Source of the DNA: an uncultured Mycoplasmatota bacterium
GTDB lineage: Bacteria; Bacillota_I; Bacilli_A; Izemoplasmatales; Izemoplasmataceae
Direction: 5' to 3'
DNA: 64,000 nt
Assembly: GCA_913056275.1 (NCBI GenBank)
Contig: CAJXLP010000001.1
Span: 186,001 to 250,000, forward strand
Below the pieces are notes generated by a model. That model saw only the letters and a program-made list of their open reading frames with translations. It did no database searches and was not told where the DNA came from. Below, one piece after another: positions 8,736 through 17,389 of the stretch (position 1 is the first letter of the stretch; every line of letters begins with the position of its first letter). The position numbers and the translations under genes were made by a program.

Positions 8736-8764
8736 TTGCAATAAAAATCGCATTATAATATAAT
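8736..8764 (+). promoter_or_regulatory. first promoter of the tRNA cluster
   Basis: TTGCAA (8736-8741), a 17-bp spacer and TATAAT (8759-8764). The first tRNA begins 17 bp later. Confidence 0.85.
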
Positions 8765-8780
8765 CTTTTATGCGCCTTTT

Positions 8781-8865
8781 GGAGGGGTAGCGAAGTGGTT
8801 AAACGCGGTAGACTGTAAATCTACTCCCTCAGGGTTCGGCGGTTCGAATCCGTCCCCCTCCACCA
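8781..8865 (+). tRNA. tRNA-Tyr (GTA)
   Basis: Class II tRNA with acceptor GGAGGGG/CCCCTCC, anticodon GTA at 8815-8817, a long variable arm and GGTTCGAATCC T arm. CCA is encoded. Confidence 0.96.
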
Positions 8866-8868
8866 TTA

Positions 8869-8943
8869 TGGGCTGTCGCCAAGTGGTTAAGGCATCGGAC
8901 TTTGACTCCGACATCGATGGTTCGAATCCATCCAGCCCAGCCA
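8869..8943 (+). tRNA. tRNA-Gln (TTG)
   Basis: Acceptor TGGGCTG/CAGCCCA with the U1-A72 pair typical of tRNA-Gln, anticodon TTG at 8902-8904, GGTTCGAATCC T arm. CCA is encoded. Confidence 0.96.
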
Positions 8944-8988
8944 TTTTAAAGCAATGTCCGGATGATTAACAAAGACGCCAATCGCGCA

Positions 8989-9017
8989 TTGACAGTACCA
9001 ATGTATAAGTGTAAAAT
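8989..9017 (+). promoter_or_regulatory. second, internal promoter of the tRNA cluster
   Basis: Consensus TTGACA (8989-8994), 17 bp and TAAAAT (9012-9017), within the 99-bp gap between tRNA-Gln and tRNA-Ile. It would drive the larger downstream group independently. Confidence 0.8.
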
Positions 9018-9042
9018 AAGTTTCGCGTTTCAAAATGGTTAG

Positions 9043-9119
<77 letters not shown>

Positions 9120-9138
9120 TTTTAAAAACTTAATACCC

Positions 9139-9214
9139 GGGGCCTTAGCTCAGCTGGGAGAGCGCCTGCTTTGCAAGCAGGAGGTCGGCGGTTCGATCCC
9201 GCTAGGCTCCACCA
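9139..9214 (+). tRNA. tRNA-Ala (TGC)
   Basis: Acceptor GGGGCCT/AGGCTCC with the G3-U70 identity pair, anticodon TGC at 9172-9174, encoded CCA. This is the intact counterpart of the decayed copy at 9573-9650. Confidence 0.96.
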
Positions 9215-9225
9215 TCTCTTTTTTT

Positions 9226-9301
9226 GGAGGATTAGCTCAGTTGGGAGAGCACCTGCCTTACAAGCAGGGGGTCACTGGTTCGAGCCCGGTATCCTCCACC
9301 A
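9226..9301 (+). tRNA. tRNA-Val (TAC)
   Basis: Acceptor GGAGGAT/ATCCTCC, anticodon TAC at 9259-9261, encoded CCA. Only 1 bp separates it from tRNA-Thr. Confidence 0.96.
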
Positions 9302-9302
9302 C

Positions 9303-9378
<76 letters not shown>

Positions 9379-9384
9379 GAATGA

Positions 9385-9460
9385 GTCCTGTTAGCTCAGT
9401 TGGTAGAGCAACTGACTTTTAATCAGTGGGTCAGAGGTTCGAGTCCTCTACAGGACACCA
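9385..9460 (+). tRNA. tRNA-Lys (TTT)
   Basis: Acceptor GTCCTGT/ACAGGAC, anticodon TTT at 9418-9420, encoded CCA. Confidence 0.96.
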
Positions 9461-9468
9461 CTTTATTT

Positions 9469-9555
9469 GCCTGGGTGGCGGAATAGGTAGACGCGTTGGA
9501 CTTAAAATCCAATGGTCGTGAGACCGTGCCGGTTCGATTCCGGCCTCAGGTACCA
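9469..9555 (+). tRNA. tRNA-Leu (TAA)
   Basis: Class II tRNA with acceptor GCCTGGG/CTCAGGT, anticodon TAA at 9503-9505, long variable arm TGGTCGTGAGACCGT and encoded CCA. Confidence 0.95.
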
Positions 9556-9572
9556 ACACAGTATTTGCAACA

Positions 9573-9650
9573 ACCGTAACCTAAGCTCGACTGGGAGAGC
9601 ACTTGCCTTTAGGGCATTGAGGTCTACGGAGATTCCGCTAGGCAGTCCAA
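9573..9650 (+). pseudogene. decayed tRNA-Ala-like gene
   Basis: The stretch aligns with the intact tRNA-Ala at 9139: CCTAAGCTCGACTGGGAGAG matches the D arm, TTGAGGTC the variable region, and TTCCGCTAGGC...TCC the 3' T arm and acceptor. The acceptor stem no longer pairs, the anticodon region has become CTTTAGG with mismatched stem, the T loop has lost TTCGA, and CCA is gone. It sits directly before tRNA-Met, where tRNA-Ala lies in the Leu-Gly-Leu-Arg-Pro-Ala-Met order of Bacillus clusters. It is almost certainly not a functional tRNA. Confidence 0.75.
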
Positions 9651-9668
9651 ACCCAGTACCTAATGTTT

Positions 9669-9745
9669 GGCGGTGTAGCTCAGATGGCTAGAGCGTTCGG
9701 TTCATACCCGAAAGGTCAGGGGTTCGACTCCCTTCGCCGCTACCA
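9669..9745 (+). tRNA. tRNA-Met (CAT), elongator
   Basis: Acceptor GGCGGTG/CGCCGCT with G1-U72, anticodon CAT at 9703-9705, encoded CCA. It closely resembles the Bacillus elongator tRNA-Met. Confidence 0.93.
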
Positions 9746-9750
9746 AGTAT

Positions 9751-9827
9751 GGACCCGTAGCTCAGTTGGTCAGAGCTGCCGGCTCATAACCGGTTGGTCG
9801 CAGGTTCGAATCCTGCCGGGTCCACCA
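9751..9827 (+). tRNA. tRNA-Ile2 (CAT, lysidine-modified type)
   Basis: Anticodon CAT at 9785-9787, acceptor GGACCCG/CGGGTCC and CGG-CTCATAA-CCG stem-loop match the family whose C34 is converted to lysidine by TilS to read AUA. Discrimination from elongator Met is by resemblance. CCA is encoded. Confidence 0.85.
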
Positions 9828-9845
9828 AATATGAAATATCGTCAC

Positions 9846-9938
9846 GGAGGAATACCCAAGTCTGGCTGAAGGGAACGGTCTTGAAAACCGTCAGGGCGGG
9901 AAACCGTCGCGGGGGTTCGAATCCCTCTTCCTCCGCCA
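9846..9938 (+). tRNA. tRNA-Ser (TGA)
   Basis: Class II tRNA with acceptor GGAGGAA/TTCCTCC, G73, anticodon TGA at 9882-9884, a long variable arm (about 9892-9912) and encoded CCA. Confidence 0.95.
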
Positions 9939-9959
9939 TACAAGTTAAGACCCATATAT

Positions 9960-10036
<77 letters not shown>

Positions 10037-10040
10037 ATTT

Positions 10041-10116
10041 GGTCCAGTGGTGTAGCGGTTAACATGCCTGCCTGTCACGCAGGAGATCGCGGGTTCGATT
10101 CCCGTCTGGACCGCCA
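10041..10116 (+). tRNA. tRNA-Asp (GTC)
   Basis: Acceptor GGTCCAG/CTGGACC, G73 discriminator, anticodon GTC at 10074-10076, encoded CCA. Confidence 0.95.
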
Positions 10117-10120
10117 ATAA

Positions 10121-10196
10121 GGCTCAGTAGCTCAGTTGGTAGAGCAACGGATTGAAGATCCGTGTGTCGGCAGTTCGATTCTGTCCTGAGCCACCA
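10121..10196 (+). tRNA. tRNA-Phe (GAA)
   Basis: Acceptor GGCTCAG/CTGAGCC, anticodon GAA at 10154-10156, encoded CCA. Last gene of the cluster. Confidence 0.95.
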
Positions 10197-10205
10197 CCCC
10201 CCTGT

Positions 10206-10240
10206 AAAATTAAGCGAAGGCTTAATTTTTTTTTATTTTT
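10206..10240 (+). terminator. intrinsic terminator of the tRNA cluster
   Basis: AAAATTAAGC, loop GAAG and GCTTAATTTT followed by a long T-rich tract. Confidence 0.93.
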
Positions 10241-10241
10241 T

Positions 10242-10270
10242 TTCAAGTAAAAACAGGGACTTCTCATAAT
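10242..10270 (+). promoter_or_regulatory. possible promoter of the nuclease-like/surE/arcA unit
   Basis: A weak TTCAAG (10242-10247) and CATAAT (10265-10270) lie 17 bp apart, upstream of a GAGGAGGG ribosome site. Confidence 0.4.
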
Positions 10271-10292
10271 GGTATTAAGTGAGGAGGGCCGT

Positions 10293-10964
10293 ATGAATCT
10301 AAAAAATAATGCAATGATCGGCTTTAATTCACCCAAAGAGTTTTTTGAGTTTTACACATCACTAGGAATCTTACATGAATGGAAAATCGTTACCGGTAAG
10401 ATGAACGACCGAGGAGAACGTATCGAGAATCGCGGATACGTCCACACCTTGAGAAAGTTATTTAAAGAAAAAAAGTTATTTCGGCGTATGGTATCGATTG
10501 CAGAAATCGTCTCATTTCTAGATGAATACCATCTTTTGAAACGCATCTTAGTCACACTCAAGAAAAAACTAGATCCAGAGCAGTACACGTCCCTTAAAAT
10601 ATTTCTTGAATATAAAATCCCGTATTCTAAAAATCGGCGGATAGACATCATTTTTCAATACGGAAAAAAATTGTTGTTATTTGAATTTCGCGTCTCAGCG
10701 ACTTTCCCAAATCAAAGTGCAATGTGGCAGAAAAAAGAGCTTGAGTTGATGATCTACAAAGAATTTATGATGAATTATCTACCTAAGGACTACCAACTGT
10801 ATTTGTATGCGTTTATAGGTATGCCAGAATATCATCACAATCAAAAAATCGAAAAACACATCATGTATAATAAGACCAATATAGATTTCTTTGTGGATTA
10901 CATGATGACGTACTTGTTTGATCAACTGCAACGTCCCGAAGAATTCAATCTACTTAAGGACTGA
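10293..10964 (+). CDS. PD-(D/E)XK nuclease-like protein
   Basis: A 223-residue protein that I do not recognise as a named family. The middle contains a pattern typical of the PD-(D/E)XK fold: Glu106 in FLEYKIPYS, Asp118 in RRIDIIF, then the beta-strand LLLFEFR with Glu131 and Arg133 in place of the usual ExK. Lys/Arg-rich helices surround it and no signal peptide is seen. The ATG at 10293 is chosen because GAGGAGGG (10281-10288) is ideally placed; an ATG at 10269 lies upstream of that site. It is followed by surE with a 1-bp overlap. Catalysis is unproven, and it could equally be a binding-only member of the fold. Confidence 0.75.
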   Translation: MNLKNNAMIGFNSPKEFFEFYTSLGILHEWKIVTGKMNDRGERIENRGYVHTLRKLFKEKKLFRRMVSIAEIVSFLDEYHLLKRILVTLKKKLDPEQYTSLKIFLEYKIPYSKNRRIDIIFQYGKKLLLFEFRVSATFPNQSAMWQKKELELMIYKEFMMNYLPKDYQLYLYAFIGMPEYHHNQKIEKHIMYNKTNIDFFVDYMMTYLFDQLQRPEEFNLLKD

Positions 10965-11650
10965 TGATGAAAATATTGCTCACAAACGATGATGGTATTG
11001 AGTCTTCTCGCTTACATATTGCAGAAAATGCACTTTTGAAGCTTGGCCATAAGGTGCACGTGGTTGCACCGAAATATGAGCAATCAGCGAAAAGTATGGC
11101 GATGACAACACGTGGCGTTGACTATGAAAAAATTGATGATCTACATTACGCGGTCCTAGGAACTCCAGTTGATTGTGTAAACTTTGCCTTACAAGGGTTG
11201 AACTTAGTTCCTGATTTCGTTATTTCCGGTATTAATAATGGATTTAATTTAGGCATTGATATCTATTACTCAGGGACAGTTGGTGCAGCTTTCCAAGCGC
11301 AATACCATGAGTATCCATCAATTGCGTTTTCAGCGGATTACCGGTTTGATGGAGATCTAAGTGCGGTGTTTACGAAAACCTTGATGAATATTATTGCAGA
11401 TAATTTACTCGACAAAGCTTATGTCATCAACATCAACTTCCCACCAAATATCGTCGGTGAGTCATATGTAGAAACAACCCCCGTCTCATTTAAATCAGCT
11501 CTCGAGGGAACTTTAACTGATAATCACTTTTCTTATCGCCGGCATATTATCGACCAACCTTTAGCTGCGGATACGGATTATTTTAATTACTTGAATGGGC
11601 GAATTACACTGTCAAAACTCGCCCTGCGTTTAAAAGATCAAAGGAGTTAG
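10964..11650 (+). CDS. surE: 5'/3'-nucleotidase SurE
   Basis: A 228-residue survival-protein-E phosphatase that removes phosphate from nucleoside monophosphates. The metal-binding LLTNDDGI is at residues 5-12, followed by the YEQSAKSM serine region, [10 protein letters not shown] (metal-binding Asn) and [11 protein letters not shown]. Length is slightly below the usual 245-265. Two ATGs are adjacent (10964 and 10967), the first overlapping the stop of the upstream gene. It lies in an operon with arcA. Confidence 0.95.
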   Translation: MMKILLTNDDGIESSRLHIAENALLKLGHKVHVVAPKYEQSAKSMAMTTRGVDYEKIDDLHYAVLGTPVDCVNFALQGLNLVPDFVISGINNGFNLGIDIYYSGTVGAAFQAQYHEYPSIAFSADYRFDGDLSAVFTKTLMNIIADNLLDKAYVININFPPNIVGESYVETTPVSFKSALEGTLTDNHFSYRRHIIDQPLAADTDYFNYLNGRITLSKLALRLKDQRS

Positions 11651-11655
11651 TTGGC

Positions 11656-12849
11656 ATGATTCATACGTTTTCTGAAATTGCGCCACTTCAATCCATCTTG
11701 ATGCATCGCCCGGGCGCTGAGATTGAAAATTTAGTTCCCCATTTGCTCAGTGAATTTTTATATGAGGATATCCCGTATTTAGCGTCGGCCCAAAAAGAGC
11801 ACGACGCATTTGCACGCACACTTAAAGATCAAGGCGTTGAGGTTTTCTATATTGAAACACTTGTCGAGGAGGCCATTACTGCAGACAACCGCACTGGTTT
11901 AATTGATGCCTACTTGCAGGTTTCCAACATTCGCAATCAAGAAACGCTGGCCCTATTAAAAAATTATTTACAGGCGTTCCCGGTAAACCGGATGGTCCAA
12001 ACCATGATTTCAGGCATCTTAATTAAAGAGATTTATCCAGATGCATCCATTGATTTGCAGTCTTTTCATGAAGATGATCCTTTCATTATTTATCCAATGC
12101 CTAACTTAATGTATCAACGTGACCCGATGGTGACGCTAGGCAAAGGCGCGATAATTGCGAATTTGTCATCAACCATTCGGGCCAAAGAAGCCTTGCTGCC
12201 AACGTTTGTATTTGCCGAGCACCCCAGCTTTAAAGGTGTGAAAGAACACATTTACTTCGATGGAACGAATGATTTTTCATTAGAAGGGGGCGACCTCTTA
12301 GTGCTGAATGACGAAACTGTCATCATTGGTATTTCAAAGAGAACCCATCCGATTGCTATTGAGCAACTCTCAATGAAGTTACTAAAGCACAGTGATTTTA
12401 AAAAAGTCCTCGCGTTAAAGATTCCAAGGAATCGGGCATTTATGCATTTAGACACGATTTTGACCCAAGTCGATCATTACAGTTTCCTGTATCATAAAAG
12501 TGTGTTTGACCTCACCCATGTTTTTTCTTTCACGATGAAACAGGAAACTTTAGAAGTTCATGAATTTAAACAACCGATTCAACACGTCTTGGAAAATGAG
12601 CTTCAACATAGTGTCAAGATGATTCAATGTGGAGGCGACGATATTATCTCAAGTGCCCGTGAACAATGGAACGATGGGGCCAACTCACTCGCCATTGCAC
12701 CAGGAAAAGTCATCATGTATGCGCGCAATCAAAATACCAATGATGCCTTAGAAAAAGCCGGCATCGACGTAATAACTATCGAAGCGTCAGAACTTTCTAG
12801 AGGGCGCGGAGGCCCGCACTGTCTAACCATGCCTCTAAGACGCCAATAA
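11656..12849 (+). CDS. arcA: arginine deiminase
   Basis: A 397-residue guanidino-modifying enzyme that hydrolyses arginine to citrulline and ammonia. The family motifs are all present: [21 protein letters not shown] with the catalytic His, and GGPHCLTMP with the catalytic Cys389. GGAG lies about 10 bp upstream. Neither arcB (ornithine carbamoyltransferase), arcC (carbamate kinase) nor an arginine-ornithine antiporter is in the window, so ATP-yielding fermentation cannot be assumed from this locus. Ammonia release for acid tolerance is an alternative. A terminator follows. Confidence 0.95.
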   Translation: MIHTFSEIAPLQSILMHRPGAEIENLVPHLLSEFLYEDIPYLASAQKEHDAFARTLKDQGVEVFYIETLVEEAITADNRTGLIDAYLQVSNIRNQETLALLKNYLQAFPVNRMVQTMISGILIKEIYPDASIDLQSFHEDDPFIIYPMPNLMYQRDPMVTLGKGAIIANLSSTIRAKEALLPTFVFAEHPSFKGVKEHIYFDGTNDFSLEGGDLLVLNDETVIIGISKRTHPIAIEQLSMKLLKHSDFKKVLALKIPRNRAFMHLDTILTQVDHYSFLYHKSVFDLTHVFSFTMKQETLEVHEFKQPIQHVLENELQHSVKMIQCGGDDIISSAREQWNDGANSLAIAPGKVIMYARNQNTNDALEKAGIDVITIEASELSRGRGGPHCLTMPLRRQ

Positions 12850-12855
12850 AAACTT

Positions 12856-12882
12856 AAAAAAAGGCTTGCATAGGCCTTTTTT
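12856..12882 (+). terminator. intrinsic terminator of arcA
   Basis: AAAAAAGGC, loop TTGCATAG and GCCTTTTTT. The loop contains the -35 of the next promoter. Confidence 0.85.
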
Positions 12883-12894
12883 ATTTGATATATT
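12866..12894 (+). promoter_or_regulatory. promoter of the S10 operon
   Basis: TTGCAT (12866-12871), 17 bp and TATATT (12889-12894). The -35 lies in the loop of the arcA terminator. Initiation is expected near 12901. Confidence 0.65.
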
Positions 12895-12900
12895 ATTCAA

Positions 12901-13022
12901 GACTCTGCCTGAGTCACGGCTGTGAAACGGGAGGTTAATGATACACTGGAAGGCGTTGTCTTAAAGTGTTGAAAATTTCCGTGGAGCAAGTCTATACCAG
13001 AATATAGGCGAAAGGAGACCAT
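12901..13022 (+). promoter_or_regulatory. structured leader of the S10 operon
   Basis: About 120 nt of untranslated leader with a GACTC-TGCCT-GAGTC hairpin at its very start (12901-12915) and a CTATA-CCAGAA-TATAG hairpin close to the GAAAGGAG ribosome site. It may mediate autogenous control by a ribosomal protein (L4 does so in gammaproteobacteria). That role is inferred here. Confidence 0.4.
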
Positions 13023-13328
13023 ATGCCAGCTCAACAAATTAGAATCCGACTTAAGTCATATGATCATCGTTTACTCGATCAATCTGCGAAAAAAATTGTA
13101 GATACTGCACTTAAAACCGGTTCAAAGGTTTCGGGACCAATTCCGTTGCCGACGAAAAAAGAGGTGTTCACGGTATTACGTTCTGTTCACATTAACAAAA
13201 CATCGCGTGAACAATTTGAACGTCGGACACACAAAAGACTCATCGACATTTTGCAACCAACTCCGCAAACCATTGATAGTCTCATGCATTTAGATTTACC
13301 CTCAGGCGTCGATATAATTCTCAAATAA
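13023..13328 (+). CDS. rpsJ: 30S ribosomal protein S10 (NusE)
   Basis: A 101-residue head protein of the small subunit, also the NusE antitermination factor. It shows [14 protein letters not shown] near the N-terminus, [17 protein letters not shown] in the middle and the [12 protein letters not shown] loop. GAAAGGAG precedes the ATG. First gene of the S10 operon. Confidence 0.98.
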   Translation: MPAQQIRIRLKSYDHRLLDQSAKKIVDTALKTGSKVSGPIPLPTKKEVFTVLRSVHINKTSREQFERRTHKRLIDILQPTPQTIDSLMHLDLPSGVDIILK

Positions 13329-13357
13329 CATATTAAAACACTATAAGGAGGTGTCTC

Positions 13358-14305
13358 ATGGCCAAAGGTATCTTAGGAACCAAACTTGGTATGACCCAAG
13401 TGTTCAATGATGCAGGGAAACTCGTTCCTGTGACAGTTGTTCAATGTGATCCCAACGTTGTCTTACAGAAGAAAACAACTGAAACAGATGGTTACGAAGC
13501 TGTTAAACTCGGTTTCAAAAACAAACGTGAAGCCCTTGTTTCAAAACCCGTCAAAGGTCAATTTACCCAAGCAAATGCAAGCCCTAAGCGCTACATCAAA
13601 GAGATTGCAGGAAAAGAACTCAGCCTTTTTGAAGTAGGTCAAGAGATCAAAGTCAACATATTTAATGAAGGCGATGCAGTTGATGTCACCGGACGATCCA
13701 AAGGTAAAGGATTCCAAGGGGTCATCAAACGCCATAATCAACACCGTGGACCTATGTCACACGGATCCCACTACCATCGTTTACCTGGTTCAATGGGAAG
13801 CATTGATCCGAACCACGTAAGACCTGGTAAAAATCTTCCAGGCCACATGGGATTTGAAATGGTTACCATTCAAAACCTAGAAATTGTCAAAGTAGATGTT
13901 CAAGAAAACTTGTTACTCGTTAAAGGTAACGTCCCAGGACCTCGCAAAGGTCTCATCGTTATTAAAAACGCGGTCAAACACGATAAAGAACTTGAGCCAT
14001 TAAACCCGAATGACTTCGTGGTAGAAGCTGCCGCTGAAGAAGTGGTCGAAGAAACACCGGCTGCCTCTGAAGAGGTACCTGCAGAAGTTGCTGCACCAGA
14101 AGAAGCAACTCCAGAAGCTGCTCCTGAAGAATCTGCTAAAGCTGCACCCGCAGACCCTGAAGTTGCCGCTGAAGAAGCGCCGGCTGCCAGTGAAGAAGTC
14201 ACCGAAGAAGTGCCCGCTGCGAGCGAAGAAGCTCCTGCAGAAACAGCCTCATCTGACTCTGACACTGAAGAAGCGTCAGCCGAGTCAGATGCGGAGAAAA
14301 AATAG
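13358..14305 (+). CDS. rplC: 50S ribosomal protein L3 with long Ala/Glu-rich tail
   Basis: Residues 1 to about 215 are a normal L3, which sits near the peptidyl transferase centre: [16 protein letters not shown] at the start, [15 protein letters not shown] and the [19 protein letters not shown] loop. The remaining ~100 residues are unusual: almost only Ala, Glu, Pro, Ser and Val with imperfect repeats such as [10 protein letters not shown] and [10 protein letters not shown], ending SDAEKK. Usual L3 length is 205-215, against 315 here. The tail is strongly acidic, probably disordered, and has no counterpart in the other ribosomal proteins of the window. The frame is continuous and the stop is followed by the normal rplD ribosome site, so it is not a frameshift product. 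Confidence 0.96.
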   Translation: MAKGILGTKLGMTQVFNDAGKLVPVTVVQCDPNVVLQKKTTETDGYEAVKLGFKNKREALVSKPVKGQFTQANASPKRYIKEIAGKELSLFEVGQEIKVNIFNEGDAVDVTGRSKGKGFQGVIKRHNQHRGPMSHGSHYHRLPGSMGSIDPNHVRPGKNLPGHMGFEMVTIQNLEIVKVDVQENLLLVKGNVPGPRKGLIVIKNAVKHDKELEPLNPNDFVVEAAAEEVVEETPAASEEVPAEVAAPEEATPEAAPEESAKAAPADPEVAAEEAPAASEEVTEEVPAASEEAPAETASSDSDTEEASAESDAEKK

Positions 14306-14329
14306 TGTTTGGTTCGAAGGAGGTCAATC

Positions 14330-14953
14330 ATGCCTAAGTTAGATGTATTAAATCAAGCCGGAAAAAAAGTAACGCAAGCAACATTGAGTGATGATGTATT
14401 TGGCATCGAACCGAACCAACAAGTACTATTCGATGTGATCAAAGCTCAGCGAGCTGCGATGCGCCAAGGAACGCACAGCGTAAAAAACCGTGGTGAAGTT
14501 CGTGGTGGAGGTCGTAAACCATGGCGTCAAAAAGGAACCGGGCGTGCGCGTCAAGGATCCATTCGTTCTCCGCAATGGAGAGGCGGCGGCGTTGTATTTG
14601 GACCGACTCCTAGAGATTACAGTTTTAAAGTCAACCGTAAAGTTAGACGTTTAGCCCTTCGCTCAGCACTCTCAGCGAAAGTGGCAGATCAGAACTTTGT
14701 GTTACTTGATGCACTTGCTCTTGAAGCAATTAAAACAAAAACAATGGAAAGTGTTTTAAATCAACTTAACCTTTCTGGAAAAATACTCATCATCCTTGAT
14801 CAATTGGATGAAAAAGTGTTGCTCTCTGCGCGTAATATTCCCGGTGTCTTCGTCACAACCGCTGATCAAGCAAGCGTGTACGAATTAATGAATGCGAAGA
14901 CATTGTTAGTTACTCAAGCAGCTGCTCAACGCCTTGAGGAGGGACTTAAATAA
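14330..14953 (+). CDS. rplD: 50S ribosomal protein L4
   Basis: A 207-residue protein with the exit-tunnel loop [18 protein letters not shown] near residue 60. The ATG at 14330 is preceded by AAGGAGG; an in-frame ATG at 14309 would add seven residues without a ribosome site. Its TAA overlaps the rplW ATG by one base. L4 autoregulates its operon in some bacteria. Confidence 0.98.
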   Translation: MPKLDVLNQAGKKVTQATLSDDVFGIEPNQQVLFDVIKAQRAAMRQGTHSVKNRGEVRGGGRKPWRQKGTGRARQGSIRSPQWRGGGVVFGPTPRDYSFKVNRKVRRLALRSALSAKVADQNFVLLDALALEAIKTKTMESVLNQLNLSGKILIILDQLDEKVLLSARNIPGVFVTTADQASVYELMNAKTLLVTQAAAQRLEEGLK

Positions 14954-15237
14954 TGTTAGCTAGTGAAATTGTTAAACGTCCACTAATTACCGAAAAAAGC
15001 ATGCAACTGGTTGAAACGCTCAATCAATATACATTTGAGGTTGATAAGCGTGCCAACAAAGTTCAGATCAAACATGCCGTCGAAGAATTATTCGATGTCA
15101 CTGTAACTAGCGTTAACGTAATCAACACGGCTCGTAAACCAAAAAGAGTCGGGCAACACCAAGGCTTTAAGGCTGAGAAATCAAAAGCCATAGTGACACT
15201 CAAAGCCGATGACAAAATCGAAATCTTTACGGCTTAG
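14953..15237 (+). CDS. rplW: 50S ribosomal protein L23
   Basis: A 94-residue protein at the exit of the polypeptide tunnel, docking site for trigger factor and SRP. It shows RPLITEKSMQL near the N-terminus and the tunnel-side loop region TARKPKRVGQHQG. Coupled to rplD by TAATG. Confidence 0.97.
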   Translation: MLASEIVKRPLITEKSMQLVETLNQYTFEVDKRANKVQIKHAVEELFDVTVTSVNVINTARKPKRVGQHQGFKAEKSKAIVTLKADDKIEIFTA

Positions 15238-15258
15238 TAAGGTAAGGAGGAATTCAGC

Positions 15259-16089
15259 ATGGCTCTTAAAAAATACAAACCGATGACAAACGGAACCCGC
15301 CATATGACCTCCCTTGATTACTCGGAAATCACCAAAACAACTCCTGAAAAATCACTACTCGTAAAACTTAATAAAACTTCAGGCCGAAATAATCAAGGTA
15401 AAATCACCGTCCGTCACCATGGTGGTGGGAACAAGAGAAAATATCGCATCATTGATTTCAAACGAAACAAAGATGGGATTCCTGCAAAAGTTGCAAGTAT
15501 TGAGTATGATCCAAACCGCTCTGCGAACATTGCATTACTTCACTATGCCGACGGGGAGAAACGTTATATTATCGCTCCTGATGGTTTAAAAGTGGGGACG
15601 GTTTTGGAATCTGGCGAAGCAGCCGACATCAAAACAGGCAACGCGAAAACACTCAATAAAATTCCCGTTGGTACGATGATTCACAACATCGAATTGTACC
15701 CAGGAAAAGGCGGTCAAGTGGCGCGTGCAGCTGGCGCTGAGGCACAAATTCTTGGACGTGAAGAAAAATACGTATTGGTCCGCTTATCAAGTGGTGAAGT
15801 TCGGAAGATTTTAGGCACATGTCGTGCAACGATCGGTGTGGTCGGAAATGAATATTACGAACTCGTCAATATTGGTAAAGCCGGCAAGAATCGCCACCGC
15901 GGGATTAAACCGACGGTCCGTGGTTCGGTCATGAACCCACTGGATCACCCGCACGGCGGCGGTGAAGGTAGACAACCAATTGGGCGAAAGAGTCCAATGA
16001 CCCCTTGGGGAAAACCCGCACTTGGTCTAAAAACCCGTAAAAATCACAAATCTAGCGATCGTTTGATTGTTAGAGGCCGTAAGAAATAA
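15259..16089 (+). CDS. rplB: 50S ribosomal protein L2
   Basis: A 276-residue rRNA-binding protein needed for subunit joining. It has [16 protein letters not shown] near residue 50 and the [12 protein letters not shown] segment that carries the conserved His. Usual length. Preceded by AAGGAGG. Confidence 0.98.
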   Translation: MALKKYKPMTNGTRHMTSLDYSEITKTTPEKSLLVKLNKTSGRNNQGKITVRHHGGGNKRKYRIIDFKRNKDGIPAKVASIEYDPNRSANIALLHYADGEKRYIIAPDGLKVGTVLESGEAADIKTGNAKTLNKIPVGTMIHNIELYPGKGGQVARAAGAEAQILGREEKYVLVRLSSGEVRKILGTCRATIGVVGNEYYELVNIGKAGKNRHRGIKPTVRGSVMNPLDHPHGGGEGRQPIGRKSPMTPWGKPALGLKTRKNHKSSDRLIVRGRKK

Positions 16090-16104
16090 AGAGGAGGAAA
16101 TTAG

Positions 16105-16383
16105 ATGTCACGATCAATTAAAAAAGGCCCATTTTGCGACGATCATTTAATGTTCAAAGTGGCTCAAATGAACAAAGAAAACAAAAAACGTGTCATTCAG
16201 ACATGGTCACGACGTTCTACCATTTTCCCTCAATTCGTGGGACACACAATTGCGGTTCACAATGGCAAAGAGCATGTGCCAGTCTACGTGACTGAAGATA
16301 TGGTCGGTCACAAACTGGGCGAATTTGCCCCAACACGGACTTACCGTGGTCATGACAAAGACAAGAAAGCTATTAGAAAGTAG
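16105..16383 (+). CDS. rpsS: 30S ribosomal protein S19
   Basis: A 92-residue small-subunit head protein beginning [15 protein letters not shown] and containing [22 protein letters not shown]. Ribosome site GAGGAGG. Confidence 0.98.
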   Translation: MSRSIKKGPFCDDHLMFKVAQMNKENKKRVIQTWSRRSTIFPQFVGHTIAVHNGKEHVPVYVTEDMVGHKLGEFAPTRTYRGHDKDKKAIRK

Positions 16384-16392
16384 AGGATGAAT

Positions 16393-16740
16393 ATGGAAGT
16401 TAAAGCTCAAGCTAAAATGGTTCGTATTTCTTCTCGAAAAGTAAAACTTGTCATTGACTTAATTCGAGGAAAATCGGTGGGCGAAGCGTTTGCAATTTTA
16501 GCGCACACACCGAAAGCTGCATCTCCGGTAGTAGAAAAATTACTCCGTTCTGCTGTGGCGAATGCCGAACATAACAATAGTCTTAATCCGGATGATTTAT
16601 TCGTCAAAGAAATATTTGTGGGTGAAGGTCCTACCCTGAAGCGGATTCGTCCTCGCGCTAAAGGGAGCGCATCACAAATTTTAAAAAGAACCAGCCATAC
16701 AACGATTGTTGTGGCTGAAAAAGCACAAGGAGGCAGCTAA
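16393..16740 (+). CDS. rplV: 50S ribosomal protein L22
   Basis: A 115-residue tunnel protein with [17 protein letters not shown] near the N-terminus and the [15 protein letters not shown] beta-hairpin region. I choose the ATG at 16393 because GAGG (16383-16386) is 6 bp before it; the ATG at 16387 touches that site. Confidence 0.96.
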   Translation: MEVKAQAKMVRISSRKVKLVIDLIRGKSVGEAFAILAHTPKAASPVVEKLLRSAVANAEHNNSLNPDDLFVKEIFVGEGPTLKRIRPRAKGSASQILKRTSHTTIVVAEKAQGGS

Positions 16741-16741
16741 T

Positions 16742-17389
16742 ATGGGTCAAAAAGTAAATCCAGTAGGATTACGCATTGGAGTCATTCGTGACTGGGATTC
16801 ACGTTGGTATGCCAACGAGGGCGAAGTCGCAGATTTACTCCAAGAAGACATTAAAATTCGTGAAATTTTAGAAGACTTTTATGTCAATGCTGCGGTCTCA
16901 ACCATTCAAATTGAACGGTTAAAAAACCGCGTAATTCTTACCTTAAATACGGCGAAACCTGGGATGGTAATCGGACGTGAAGGTAGTTTAAAAAACGAAG
17001 CGATTAAACGGTTATCCAAAGTCACTAATAAATCAATAATCTTAAACGTCGTAGAAATTAAAAAACCAGAACTTGATGCCGTATTAGTCGCCGACTCGAT
17101 TGCTCAGCAATTAGAAAATCGTGCGTCTTTCCGCCGGGTTCAAAAAATGGCCATTCAACGGGCCATGAGAGCCGGTGCTAAAGGGGTTAAAACGTTAGTG
17201 TCTGGACGCTTGGGTGGGGCAGAAATGGCTCGTACCGAAGGCTACTCAGAAGGAAACGTTCCACTCCATACACTCCGTGCAGACATCGATTATGCGTTTT
17301 CAGAAGCCATGACAACCTACGGTAAACTCGGCGTCAAAGTATGGATCTATAAAGGTGAAATTTTGCCAGCTAAAAGGGAGGCGGAATAG
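16742..17389 (+). CDS. rpsC: 30S ribosomal protein S3
   Basis: A 215-residue protein beginning [20 protein letters not shown], with the KH-domain GxxG loop in [17 protein letters not shown] and the mRNA-entry helicase surface ARTEGYSEG. The ATG at 16742 follows AAGGAGG. Confidence 0.98.
   Translation: MGQKVNPVGLRIGVIRDWDSRWYANEGEVADLLQEDIKIREILEDFYVNAAVSTIQIERLKNRVILTLNTAKPGMVIGREGSLKNEAIKRLSKVTNKSIILNVVEIKKPELDAVLVADSIAQQLENRASFRRVQKMAIQRAMRAGAKGVKTLVSGRLGGAEMARTEGYSEGNVPLHTLRADIDYAFSEAMTTYGKLGVKVWIYKGEILPAKREAE

Noticed and set aside
13900-14331. 143-codon Ala/Ser-rich open frame on the minus strand
   Set aside because: It is the reverse reading of the GC-rich Ala/Glu repeat of the L3 tail; no ribosome site or homology.
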